Shown: one piece after another, positions 47,098-57,986 of the stretch
Layout: every line of letters starts with the position of its first letter
Numbering within the stretch: position 1 is the stretch's first letter
NCBI GenBank assembly: GCA_027922465.2
Contig: BQMF02000785.1
Coordinates: forward strand, 1-64,000
Direction of reading: 5' to 3'
Source of the DNA: Turritopsis dohrnii
Lineage: Eukaryota > Cnidaria > Hydrozoa > Anthoathecata > Oceaniidae
Length of the DNA stretch: 64,000 nucleotides
Program-made: the position numbers and the translations under genes
Notes under the pieces: model-generated
Told to the model about the DNA's origin: nothing
The model's input: only the letters and a program-made list of their open reading frames with translations
Database searches by the model: none

Positions 47098-47814
47098 CAT
47101 GGAGGTATGAAACAGAAGGAGAACGAACTCTTATTTTTCTATTATTAAGATAATGACTATTCTATTCATTGCGGTATCACTTTGATGTCATCCGTGATGC
47201 GCTTTCGGCTGGTTGTCGGTGAAACGAATACTTTTTTAAAAATTAACGACAATTTAAAAACCAAATATCATCCATTATAACAACAGATCAACTTGCTGCA
47301 TAGTGACAAGCAGATTATTAAACCTAAAGCTTCCTTGAGAAACAAATGAAACTCTATGTTTTTATACAGAGTTGAAGATATCGCGTAATTCATGTATAAG
47401 TTCCAATCTACATATCTTCTGACTTAAATGCGCCTCGATAGTGCCGCGGTACGTGCAAAAACTTAGGATTATTTTCTCTTCAAAAACTGAAGCTCGGCGA
47501 AACTGCTTGAGGGGATCACGAGATATATAGACCTAAAGTTGCAATGTTTTCGTTGCATATTTGTGACGTTTTTGCATAATTCTCCCAATTCCTACAGATA
47601 ATGCATGCTAAGAACTTTACCCTAACGATCTTTAATCACATTGGAGAATTGATATGAACGAAATTTTCACGCAAGAACGCCAAAATTATAAAAATTATGC
47701 AAGATGATAGCAATTATATGTTATTACACACTGAGGACTTAAACAATGCAGTGCATCACGGATTGTACAATAGCAGATTTTGAGTTCGTTCTCCTTCTGT
47801 TTTATACCTCCATG
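47098..47814. mobile_element. 717-bp non-autonomous DNA transposon with 7-bp target duplication
   Basis: Terminal inverted repeats of about 33 bp (CATGGAGGTATGAAACAGAA at the left, the reverse complement at the right with one mismatch) are flanked by GTTTCTC at 47091-47097 and 47815-47821. The interior is AT-rich with no gene. The TSD could be read as 5-8 bp because the termini are palindromic (CCATGG), so hAT-like or another superfamily cannot be decided. Confidence 0.8.
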
Positions 47815-48144
47815 GTTTCTCACTTTCTCAGTTTTAGTTTCAGGTACGTCGCTCTTTTGAACATTATAAACTGGTTTTTAAACAACAAAACCTCGGGTTG
47901 TTAGGCGGCGCTTCTAGCTAAAAATTTTCTATTTTTTTTATTTTACTTGATTAATCGGAAAATATCGATGTATCAAGTATATCGTAAAAAGTTTATAAAA
48001 TTTTGACCTTATTTCTCAAACACTGCAGGAGAAAAAATTGGGAACGTTGTTGATTGGCTATCTAAATAATAATTATTCGAAATTTCTTTCATTTACTTTG
48101 TCGTTCCTAGGTTCGACCAATTATTAGTAATTCTTGTACACTCT

Positions 48145-48256
48145 TGTCACCCAACTGGCACATGATGTAATAAAGACGTCGAAAAACGTCATATCAACGT
48201 CGTTACATTGGTTCGACGTTAATGTGACGTCGAAATAACGTCGCGTGCCGGAAGGG
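48145..48256. mobile_element. small ACGTC-rich inverted-repeat element
   Basis: About 110 bases with imperfect inverted ends (left CTGGCACATGATGTAAT, right ACGTCGCGTGCCGG) and seven ACGT words, mostly as GACGTC or AACGTC. It looks like a miniature transposon of the same family as the cluster at 45786-45935. Confidence 0.45.
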
Positions 48257-48801
48257 CAGAGTGTTGTAAACTGTAAAGTCTTAATATATCGATATTTGTT
48301 GAAAGTTCAATTTGTTGATTGATTCGTTCAGTGTTTCATCTTTATTTTTTTCATGTTACGGAAAATGAAAGTTTTATTTGCGTGTTAATTGACCAGCTTC
48401 ACGCTCTGTTGAACTGAAGAAATTTGCTTTTTCCAACCCGCAGACATGTTTTCAATTTGTAATTGATATCATTGGAAAGCTGACTAAATTTCCTAACCAA
48501 CGGTGTAAAAAATATTATGATTATCCAGTTATTTCAGTTTTAAATATGAGTTGAAATTTGCGTAACAGTTTTGGAGACTAATACTGTATTTTATCACATC
48601 CCAATATTTACATAGACCCGTCATTTGAATATTGTGCATGTATATGTGAGTGAGCATAATGTCAATTTTAAAGGTCTTACGTAAATAAGCAATTTGTCAT
48701 TCTTTTTCTAAAATTTATTATTTCTTAATGTTCTGGCGAAAGCAATAAATACACACTACAATTTTGCATGTATTTTAGTTTGCAACGTTAAATTTTTTTA
48801 G

Positions 48802-51800
48802 ATGGACATGATTTTTGTTTATCGGATCATATTGCTGATATCATTGATTTCCAAATGTACTTCGAAAGATTGTCCATCAACATGTCGGTGCTCCGGATCG
48901 ATCGTTACCTGTCGAAGCAGTAATGAAACGCTGCTTCCAAGCAGATTCCCAAGTACAACCATTCATCTCCACATCCACTACAATCAATTGGCTTATATAA
49001 ATGGATCGTCTTTTGCCGAATTAACATTTATCAGATATCTTAATATCTATGATGGCAAATTGAGCTATCTTTCTGCGTCAATGTTTGAAAATCTGACCAC
49101 GTTGAACTACCTATACTTGGCTTTACCCATTAAAGAAATTCATAATGGAACATTCAAAAGATTGTCAGCAATACAACAAATCACTATAGTTTCTTCAACT
49201 TTGAATAGAGTACATGATCACTCCTTCTCCAACGAAAATCTTCAAAATCTAATCATTTATGGAATCCAGGAAAGTGATTTTTTTGTCGTTTTCAGAGATC
49301 TGCCAAAATTGAAAAACCTCCACATTAGATCAAGTTGGATACAAAAAATTCAGATTGATTCATTTAAACATCTGTATTCCTTGACAACTTTTGGTATGAC
49401 AAGCAATAAAGCTATTCTCGATTTGTCCTTTTTAAATTTTCTTCAAAGGATAGACTCGTTGGATTTGCAGAGCAGCAACATCAGAGGAAACTTGTCATTA
49501 CAAAACTATACAAAACTTTCAACATTATCTTTATCGAACAATGACCTTACAAGAGTTAATAATATTCACATTCCACCAACGGTTCAACATTTTAATCTCC
49601 GAAGAACAAAACTAACAAAGGACTTTCTGCAGCACATTGAAGATATGGAACTAACATGGATTGATTTGTATGGAAATGATTTATCTGATTGGAATGCAAA
49701 AGAGTTCAACAAATTCTCTAAGTTGACAACATTATACTTACAAAATACAAAATTGCAACGCATTTACCTTTCCAACCTTACAAAATTATCACACTTAAAC
49801 TTAGCGTCGAACGATGATTTAGCAGGGAAAGTACATTTGTCAAATTTATCAAGTTTGAAAGTTTTATATATGAATCACATGTCAATTGAAGATGTACAAC
49901 TGGCGATTAGGTTGGATGAAGTGCCATCTATTAAACAATTAAGTCTTGATAGCAACAAAATTCACATCCTTAAAAATTTAGCATTCCAACATTTCCCCAA
50001 TTTGGAAAATCTGTACTTAAAGTACAACAATATCCATATTATTGAAGATCAAGCATTTTTTAACATGACGCAAATAAGATACATTACACTATCTCAAAAT
50101 GATTTCACCAACAGCCTGACAACGAAAATAAATAAAGAATATTTCGAGTTTTCGAAAACTCCGTTTAGGTGGATAACAGTACCTTTTAATCTGGATATCT
50201 CTAAAAACAAATTGGAATATGTTGACGACAATGTAATTCCAGAAAAATGTAGAAGTTTCAACGTAAATTCCAATCAACTTAGATCTATCACACTAACAAA
50301 GAATAACAGCCGTCTCGAATATATGTACGCTCAACACAACAGTTATTTAAGTGAAGTTACAATTGCACCACAAGCAGTTCCGAAGTTAAGATATTTAAAT
50401 TTGCAAAGTGCTCAGATACGCTGCACATGCTCCATGAAAGCACTATCAATGAGAGAAAATCTCAACATATACGGAAGGTGCTACAAACCAAGTTGGCTGA
50501 ATGGTAAAGCATTGGAAGATCTGCAATATAGCAACCCTTGCCGCAATAATGGTACGTGTGCATTTACAGAAGATAGCAGTTATTGCAACTGCACTTTGGG
50601 ATTTCATGGAAAGTATTGCGAGATTAAAAATACACCATGCTATCCTGACCCATGTATAAACGGATTATGTGAACAAAGGAATGACTCGTTTGTTTGTCGT
50701 TGCCATGAAAATTACAAAGGAAACCGTTGTGAGATCAAAAGTACACCATGTTATCCTGACCCATGTATAAACGGATTATGTGAACAAAGGAATGACTCGT
50801 TTGTTTGTCGTTGCCAAGAAAATTACAAAGGAAACCGTTGTGAGATTAAAAGTACACCATGTTATCCTGACCCATGTATCAACGGACTTTGTGAACAAAG
50901 GAATGACTCGTTTGTTTGTCGTTGCCAAGGCAATTACAAAGGAAACCGTTGTGAGATCAAAAGTACGCCATGCTATCCTGACCCATGTATAAACGGATTA
51001 TGTGAACAAAGGAATGACTCGTTTGTTTGTCGTTGCCAAGAAAATTACAAAGGAAACCGTTGTGAGATTAAAAGTACACCATGTTATCCTGACCCATGTA
51101 TCAACGGACTTTGTGAACAAAGGAATGACTCGTTTGTTTGTCGTTGCCAAGAAAATTACAAAGGAAACCGTTGTGAGATCAAAAGTACGCCATGTTACCC
51201 CGACCCATGTATCAACGGATTTTGTGAACAGAGGAATGACTCGTTTGTTTGTCTTTGCCAAGAAAATTACAGAGGAAACCTGTGTGCCATCAGAACATTT
51301 TGCACAGCCAACTCTTGCTTTAACAACGCCACTTGTGTAGAAAAGAACAATTCTTTTTCCTGTCAATGTAAATTAGGATTCACTGGCAAGCAATGCGAAA
51401 AGGAGATTAAGTTTGTTTTTGTGGAGAAAGAAACACTTAAAAAAGACTACATATATATTGGATCTGCTGGAGTCGGTACAATTATCCTGTTATTTATCGT
51501 GATTGCCACCTGCCTAATTTGCTGCAAGGTAACAATTAAATTCAAATGTAATGTTGGCCACAACTTGAGAAACAAGTTTCTTCTGCAATTTCAAAGAACA
51601 TTTTTATTCACCTTAGAAATCAAATAAGAATGTTGAAAAAAGAGCTGAAATTACGAAGCAACTCCAGGTATTTTCTGCGTGATGAAAATGAAACTATGCT
51701 AACTATGCTGATGTTTTTAGTTTGATATCTATAATAATGTTTATCTCTATTTTTTCTTACTTCTAGCCACAACAAAATCTTAATCTCGTTATTGTGAATG

Positions 51801-52216
51801 CTTCAAATGGAGAAGAGGCGAATCAGACTGTAAGTAACAAGATTTATCCCAATTCATGCCATCGAATTCATTATACAAAAAAACATAAAGTACTTATGAG
51901 ACTTTTTAACTTTTCCAACTCAACATGTTTCATAGAGATTTAAAATCAAATCTTGCAAAGCTTGTTTTGCTTGTTGACGTGACGTTCCTAATAGCTTCTC
52001 ATGATCCATGATTACATATTCCAAGCTGTATCTAAATGCCAACAAATGTACACGCAATATACGTTTGTGTTAGAAAAATAACAAATCTGGGAAATATTTA
52101 TTAAAGAGATGTAACAGTAGGAAACTTTTTCATAGGTAACTTTGGATAATGTGTATGATGATCTCAAAGTACTTGATCATGATGATGGATACCACGATTT
52201 AGATTCAATCCGTTAA
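48802..52216 (+). CDS. LRR-EGF single-pass receptor with ITAM tail, copy C
   Basis: Predicted membrane receptor of about 973 aa from exons 48802-51528, 51617-51667, 51767-51829 and 52136-52216, all GT-AG and phase 0. Signal peptide ~1-21; LRR N-cap (CPSTCRC); leucine-rich repeats to ~530; LRR C-cap (RCTCSMKAL) ~533-580; eight EGF-like modules ~580-866, six of them nearly identical 37-residue units; transmembrane helix ~883-908. The last exon reads DNVYDDL, eight residues, then YHDL, matching D/E-x-x-Y-x-x-L/I-x(6-8)-Y-x-x-L/I, the ITAM that recruits tandem-SH2 kinases of the Syk/ZAP-70 type. Reading through the first donor would give a shorter tail lacking it. Copy A is the paralogue. A recognition or immune role is inference. 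Confidence 0.82.
50638..51303 (+). repeat. six 111-bp tandem repeats encoding EGF modules
   Basis: Exact 111-bp (37-codon) units begin at 50638, 50749, 50860, 50971, 51082 and 51193. Units 2 and 4 share one set of variants (ATAAACGGATTATGT, GAGATT) and units 3 and 5 another (ATCAACGGACTTTGT, ACGCCATG), so the latest step was duplication of a 222-bp dimer. Each encodes CYPDPC...CEQRNDSFVCRC...NRC. The number of modules is probably variable between alleles. Confidence 0.9.
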
Positions 52217-52978
52217 GTTCTATGAAAGAAATTGCTTTCGCTGTTCGTAAATTCAATTTTCGATGGAGGATCGACTTATTGTTAAAATATTTTTGTTAAT
52301 TAAACGACTCCTGTATCATTTATGTCCAGTTGTCTATTCATACGGAATTTCTAATGTTGGATATTTACTACGTAATCTAATTTTATTTAAAGAATGAGAT
52401 TAATTTCCCATTTACGTTTTTATAATAAGACATTCTACACCCAAAGAATTATAATATTTGTACAATTCATACACGACGTAAAAAGTTGTGTTATGAAGTT
52501 GTAATAAAAATGCTCTCTTTGTATATTGAACAGTTAAATACTAATGGTGCAACCTTGCTATAACATTCTCTATAGTAAAGTAATGATTTTGTATGTAATT
52601 TTTAAATATTTCATATGTTAACGAACGCATTTTTATAAATTAGCTACGTCACATCTGTACAGCACCTTATGTGAAGCATATTAATGATTTTTGGACAGTC
52701 GTGGTGGAATGCAAACTAAAACTATTTGTATTTTTCTTATTCCTACTACTACGCAATATTATAAACGATTTTGTGAAATGCTTACGTGAACTTAGCAGCA
52801 AATTTGTAATTCAATTCAAACGTGGACAAAATTTCTTACGTATTTATACTTCCATAAAACTTTAAAAGTGCTGATTCCAACTTCGAGAGACCTATAGTTT
52901 TACAAGGTTTTCAATTATTATGAAGGTTTCTCCAACTTCTAATGCTATATTTTGAGAATGCTATATTGTTGTTGACGG
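52217..52978 (+). other. 3' flank of receptor copy C up to the transposon
   Basis: No gene. It aligns with 26606-27145 (copy A) and in part with 34620-34850 (copy B). The alignment with copy A continues on the far side of the transposon at 57987. Confidence 0.6.
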
Positions 52979-53051
52979 CACTATAGTACCGTGGCTGATT
53001 CGTACAACATGGTTTTATTTTTAAACAAATAAAAATGATGAAAACTAAAAT

Positions 53052-53250
53052 ATGCGGCCGCACGTTTAAAATATGCGGCCGCACGTTTAAAATATGCGGC
53101 CGCACTTTATAATATGCGGCCGCACTTTATAATATGCAGCCGCACGTTTAAATATGCGGCTGCACGTTTTAAATATGCGGCCGCACGTTTAAATATGCGG
53201 CCGCACGTTTATAATATGCGGCCGCACCTTATAACATGCGGCCGCATATT
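53052..53250. repeat. ten GCGGCCGC iterons, left transposon end
   Basis: Ten copies of a 17-20-base unit centred on ATGCGGCCGCAC with AT-rich spacers (GTTTAAA or TTTATA); two copies have a mutated core (GCAGCCGC, GCGGCTGC). The core is palindromic and very GC/CpG-rich in an AT-rich setting. Probably binding sites for the transposase. Confidence 0.85.
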
Positions 53251-53403
53251 TCGTCGATGGCTTTAAATAATATATTTATCTAGTCTATATTTTTATCTTT
53301 TCTGGTCAGTAAATCTCAGTGTCGAAAGAATTCACAAGTTGTTGACTCCCTGTCCGTAGAAATTATTTGAAACACCACATTACAGCATACATTTCATTTC
53401 ACA

Positions 53404-54667
53404 ATGGATGTTGTTGATACAAACTGGTGTGGGTCCACGGTATTAGATAGTTTGGTGGAGTATTACTTCCACATCAAACCGAAGCTCAAGTATGAGCATA
53501 TTTGTAATATCATAACAGAACTTCATAAACAAAAGTTAACAGTCAGAAAACTGAAACACATTTTGAAGCAAAAAGGGCTGAGCAGAAAAAAAAATGTAGA
53601 TGCTCTGACTCTACAAGATATCATATTAAACGAGCTTGGTAAGTATGGATTTATAGTATGGACAATTACGAAACATTAGCTGTGTAATGTTTTCAATTTT
53701 TTGATTTGTTAATAAAGGACATCTTGATAAGAACATCGGATATCGACAAATGACTGAACTGATCACTATGCGGTACGATATAAATGTCACAAGAGAAGAC
53801 GTCAGAAAAATCCTACTACGTGTTGATCCTGATGGAGTCAATAGACGTCGAGGCAATGTTATAAAAAGGCGAGTTTACCATACTACAGGTCCAATGGATG
53901 TGTTGCACATCGATGGCAATGATAAGTTGAAGCGATTCGGATTTGCTTTGCATGGTTGCATTGATGGTTTTAGCAGAAAACTTTTGTGGCTGATGGCATC
54001 AACCACAAACAATGACCCTCTGGTTATAAGCCATTACTATCTCCAATGTTTGAACCGTCTAAAAAAGACACCGAACACTTTACGCATGGATTTAGGAACG
54101 GAAAATGTTTATTGTGAAGAGCTTCAAAAGTTCTTCACTAACGACGACGACAGTTTCATTTACGCTGCCTCAACAAGAAACCAACGTATCGAAACTTTCT
54201 GGTCAAGGCTTAAGAAATTCAGACTAGGATGGTGGATTAACTTTTCTGATGAGATGATCAGACAGCGCATCTATAAGCCATCATGTCCACTGCACAAAGA
54301 GGCTTTAATATTTTGTTTCATGCCTGTAATACAGAGTCAATTGAACGAATGCGTTCGTTCTTGGAACACAAGACAAATAAGAAGATCAGCTGATGCGCCT
54401 GGAGGTGTTCCTGAAATTTTATTCAATGTTCCATCCACTGTTGGTTTTAGCAAACAAGGAATAAGTTTAATTCAGGAAGATCTGGAAATTGCGAAAAGTG
54501 TTATTGGCATTAATCATCAACCTATGTGCAGGGATGAAAAAATACACGAGTTATATCTCTGTTATGTCCATCTTTATCATATTAGAATCCCCACGGACGC
54601 TGAAAGTGCTTTATGCTCATTCATCGACATACTGGGGTGCTTGGAAAAAGATGGGTTCTCAATTTAA
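53404..54667 (+). CDS. integrase-core (DDE) transposase, two exons
   Basis: Exons 53404-53638 and 53718-54667, joined over a 79-base GT-AG intron (GTAAGT...AATAAAG), give 394 aa. The N-terminal ~78 residues contain a helix-turn-helix-like segment (TVRKLKHILKQKGLSRKK). The catalytic core follows: Asp in LHIDGNDKLKRFGF (~144), Asp in LRMDLGTEN (~203) and Glu in NQRIETFWSRLKK (~237), a D-D-33-E arrangement, with the family block GCIDGFSRKLLWL. It is the presumed transposase of the surrounding element, acting on its inverted repeats. The frame is intact, so it could still be active. A decayed relative is at 33.4-33.9 kb. Confidence 0.85.
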
Positions 54668-55322
54668 AGACATTTTCATAGCAAATCATTTTGTACGTGT
54701 ATCTTGAAGTATCCTTTGTAAAAAATACAACCAACATAAAAATCTTTCAAACGAAATGCCAACGGGATGAAATTTCAAATGCCAGAAATACTTTGCGAAA
54801 TAAATTTTTATTGTTAATTACCTACGAAGGGGTGCGCCTCGAAACATTTGTTGGTGAAAACTTTCTGTTGACTTTCTCAAAATTAATTGTTCATACTCAA
54901 GAGAATGTTTAAAGCTTTAATTACATAGTTTCACAGTAAAAATTTCCGGCAGAAGAAATACCCTTTATCAAATTACTATTACTCTTTTTCCTACTTTTTG
55001 CAATTTCAATTGATGGTTATTAGAGTGAAGTACTTTTGAAATTGCGAAGTATAATTTCAATTAAATATCAATTACAAGTTATAACACTTCTTTGTTGAGT
55101 GACAACAAAGAAGTTGAACAAAAGCTAATTAGTAAACAAAATCTCAACAAAAATAAGAAACCTTTCCAGGAAGTGTTCAGAAGAAGGAGCCTTAAAATAT
55201 AACTAAGTACTAAAGAACTAAAGGACATGTATAAAATACTTGTGTCAACAAAAAATGAAATGGGAAAAACATAATCTATTCAAAAACTTAAAAGTTGTTA
55301 GGATGTATATATAGCAAACCAT
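54668..55322. other. convergent intergenic region inside the transposon
   Basis: AT-rich sequence between the stops of the transposase and the HECT gene. No further gene is seen; it presumably holds both polyadenylation regions. Confidence 0.4.
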
Positions 55323-57733
55323 TTAAATGGCTCCAAAGCCTCCACCAAATTGAACAGCTATAATAAATGTGTCAACGATATTTTCATAAGGGAAAACTGC
55401 AGATAAGCCACACGTATTAGACCTTGGAAGTGTGATGTCATCAAATGTTACATCTATGCATTTATTGAAACCATGAGGAGGAACACGGTCAGTACCAGTA
55501 ACAAAGTACAAAAAATGTTCAAAACCAATGCTTTGATTGTTTTTTTTTTTAACTCTCCATTTTCAATTGACACTAAAAGCAGTTCTAATTGAATTACAGC
55601 ATCTTGAAAGCGAATGAATGCATTAGAGCCATTACAGATTTCATCTCTCTGTGGATAATGAATTAGTTGTAAAATGTCATTGAAACTATAGCTTTTATGA
55701 CAGTCTACCATAAATGTTTTCATCAATTCATAAGATGAATTCAACACAAATGATGGTGCAACAGAAGACATGCCCGATTTGAATTGGTTTATAGCAGCTG
55801 ACTTATTCAAAACTAAGGATGTGAGCAAATACATATTCTTCAGTTCTTTACTTGATCTACGAGCAGGTGCAATATTCAGATCATAAAGAACATCGTACTT
55901 TTCTTCATCTATTTCAAGCAAAGTCTGCTTTATGAAAGCATCATCCACGTTTTCCATACTTTCAGGCTGAGTAACATCATACATTGCTCTAACTATGATG
56001 GGATGAAATGATTCTGGCCCACGACCAGCAGATAAAATTGAACACGCTGTAAGTTGTCCAAGTTTATAATATACTCCATTTATGATTCTATCTGGATTAC
56101 CTGTGAAACATAATTCATTGTTACTTCCAAAAAAGTCACATCCAAGTGCATTCAGATTTTTCATGCATAAAGTAAGGAATTCTCTGTATGGTCCGCCAAT
56201 GTCAGCAGCAGCTTCACCTGCAAATCTTATGTTCAGGTTATGATCTTTTAAGTCAAACTTTTGGCTGAACAAAAGCTTCCAAAACTTTGTCATATCCCTT
56301 TGAACAATTACTGTTTTGGGGGTTCTTAAAATACTGTCTTGCTGATATTGGTCCAATGCAGCTGCAATAAAATTGCTTCTTTCATCCTCAGAAGGAAGTC
56401 TTTCTGATTGATTCGTGTTCAACGAAATTTCACCTGTTGGAATACTTTCCATAAATCTAACAACTTCAGCATCTCCAAAACTTGTACTAATTCCATCAGA
56501 TGCCTCAAAATCTGATGTTCTTTCATTGTTGTTTCCCAAAGTGATTTTGTCACCGTTATTCTCACTGCTGATAGTCTCTCCAATGCTTTGTCGAAATCTT
56601 ATTGGGAGATTGATGAACTTTCGTAATCTATATTGACGCAGTTCTTCCACTGAAAGCTCGGAGTCAGAGTTATCATCAGGGAGCGTACTATCAAGATGAT
56701 TTTCTGATGACTTTTCAGCATCTGCCAAGATACTGGCTTGAAATTCAATATCCTGCTCGCAACGAATACATGTATCTGTTGTGTATGAGCAAGAACAAAC
56801 ATCGCATATCTTTCGCCTTTCATCAGTGCCATAAAGGATGTCATTAAAAGATGGAAGTAAGACATTATCGTCGCCATCATCATCATTATTTGTTTCTTCA
56901 AAACAATGATTCTCATTCTTCTCCTCATCATCATCTTCCTCATCCATCAAACTGTCAGACCACCTTTTTTTAAACTCTAAATGTGTATAAGTATTTGGAT
57001 AATAGAAATACAATTTTATGGCCCTTTTCCTTTCCTTAAGTGGTTGTGCATATTTCTCAAGGTTAATAAAGCTATGCTCAAGTGAAGTACCTTCATAGGT
57101 ACCTATGTATGTCTTCATTTCTTTGGAAACATTGAAATGAGATCTTAACTGAGTGTGAATATCTTCATAAGTCATCTCCTTATCAAAGATTACTGTGCTT
57201 CCTTTACTTATCTTTTGTCGGTACTTTTTGTTTTCATAACATTTTATTCCAACATGAACACTGTATGTTTGTTGCACAGTTATTGGTCTATTCATGGCAT
57301 CCATTCTTCCACTGTGTGTTCTTTTTAAGCTTTCTTTTAGTTCCTCCACTCTTTCCTTGTATGTTAACATCTTTTTTGAGTCAGAAGATACGTCTGTGCT
57401 GTCACCGAAAAATTGCCTGTATGAAATAATGTCGCCATAAGCAAGACCCAATTCGGTTAACTTATTATTGTCCACTTGAGGTGCAATGTTATCGTCTATT
57501 TTTGCCAAGATGAAACGATTTAGCAAATATCCGATTCTCCTGTCTTCCAAGAATTGAGACACCTGCAAAAAGTAATATTCTTCAAGTAAAAGAAAAGGAA
57601 AAACCAATAGATTTTGGCGCAAACACACTTTTTGAAACAATCTCCAACAACAACATACCTTCACATACGACGCCATATTTTGTAACTTAAAATATGCTGA
57701 CGATGCTGTAGATTTTAATTCGACAGACCTCAT
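55323..57733 (-). CDS. transposon-borne HECT E3 ubiquitin ligase (G2E3-like), frame break near the C-terminus
   Basis: The minus-strand frame 57733-55454 contains an in-frame 96-base GT-AG intron (57563-57658; AAG-GTATGT...TTTTGCAG). Without it the protein starts with a SAM-like segment (FLEDRRIGYLLNRFILAKID), then a basic/ubiquitin-like region, an acidic stretch, a CxxC...CxxC zinc motif (CDVCSC...CIRC) and a HECT domain from about residue 480 (KFWKLLF, FAGEAAADIGGPYREF). The end of HECT with the catalytic Cys (LPRSNTCGL) and the FVTGTDRVPPHGF block lies in another frame, 55511-55323. The shift falls at a run of 11 A (plus-strand T, 55540-55550); one base more or two fewer would bring the parts into register. 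It may be a real mutation, slippage or a sequencing error. Such HECT proteins are commonly annotated as G2/M-phase-specific E3 ligases. Confidence 0.75.
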
Positions 57734-57818
57734 GATTATACGCCATCAAGTTGTAGTGTAAAGTTTCCAGACCATGTTTAATAGAAAACGCCCAGAAATA
57801 ACATCCTGTCATCAAAAT

Positions 57819-57918
57819 ATGCGGCCGCACATTTTAAACGTGCGGCCGCATATTTAAACGTGCGGCCGCATATTTTAAACGTGCAGCCGCATATTTTAAA
57901 CGTGCGGCCGCATATTTT
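57819..57918. repeat. five GCGGCCGC iterons, right transposon end
   Basis: Five units of the same palindromic core as at 53052-53250, in the opposite orientation (one mutated to GCAGCCGC), directly inside the right inverted repeat. The unequal number (ten left, five right) suggests expansion or loss of units. Confidence 0.85.
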
Positions 57919-57986
57919 AGTTTTCATCATTTTTGTTGGTTTAAAAAGAAAACCATGTTGTTCGAATCAGCCACGGTACTATAGTG

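Larger units (their letters stand above)
52979..57986. mobile_element. 5.0-kb DNA transposon: integrase-like transposase plus HECT ligase
   Basis: The two ends are inverted repeats beginning CACTATAGTACCGTGGCTGA, about 86 bases long with four mismatches, leading into arrays of GCGGCCGC words. Between them lie a spliced DDE transposase gene on the plus strand and a convergent HECT-domain gene on the minus strand. The flanks (GTTGTTGACGG before, GTAATTATGAGACAC after, counting the last G either way) join to match the uninterrupted copy-A sequence GTTATTGACAGGTAATTGTG without extra bases, so no target-site duplication is evident. The family resembles IS3-like integrase transposons of cnidarians and fish; its exact superfamily name is not certain. 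Confidence 0.85.

Noticed and set aside
50780..51366. Overlapping alternative-frame ORFs within the EGF repeats of copy C
   Set aside because: They are shadows of the 111-bp coding repeat, open in other frames only because the period is a multiple of three.
53052..53250. CRISPR-like array
   Set aside because: Short palindromic core with 5-8-base AT spacers, mirrored at the other transposon end, in a eukaryotic genome; these are transposon iterons.
55454..57733. HECT gene as a host ubiquitin ligase
   Set aside because: It lies wholly inside the transposon's inverted repeats, and the paralogous flank at 27.1 kb lacks it.
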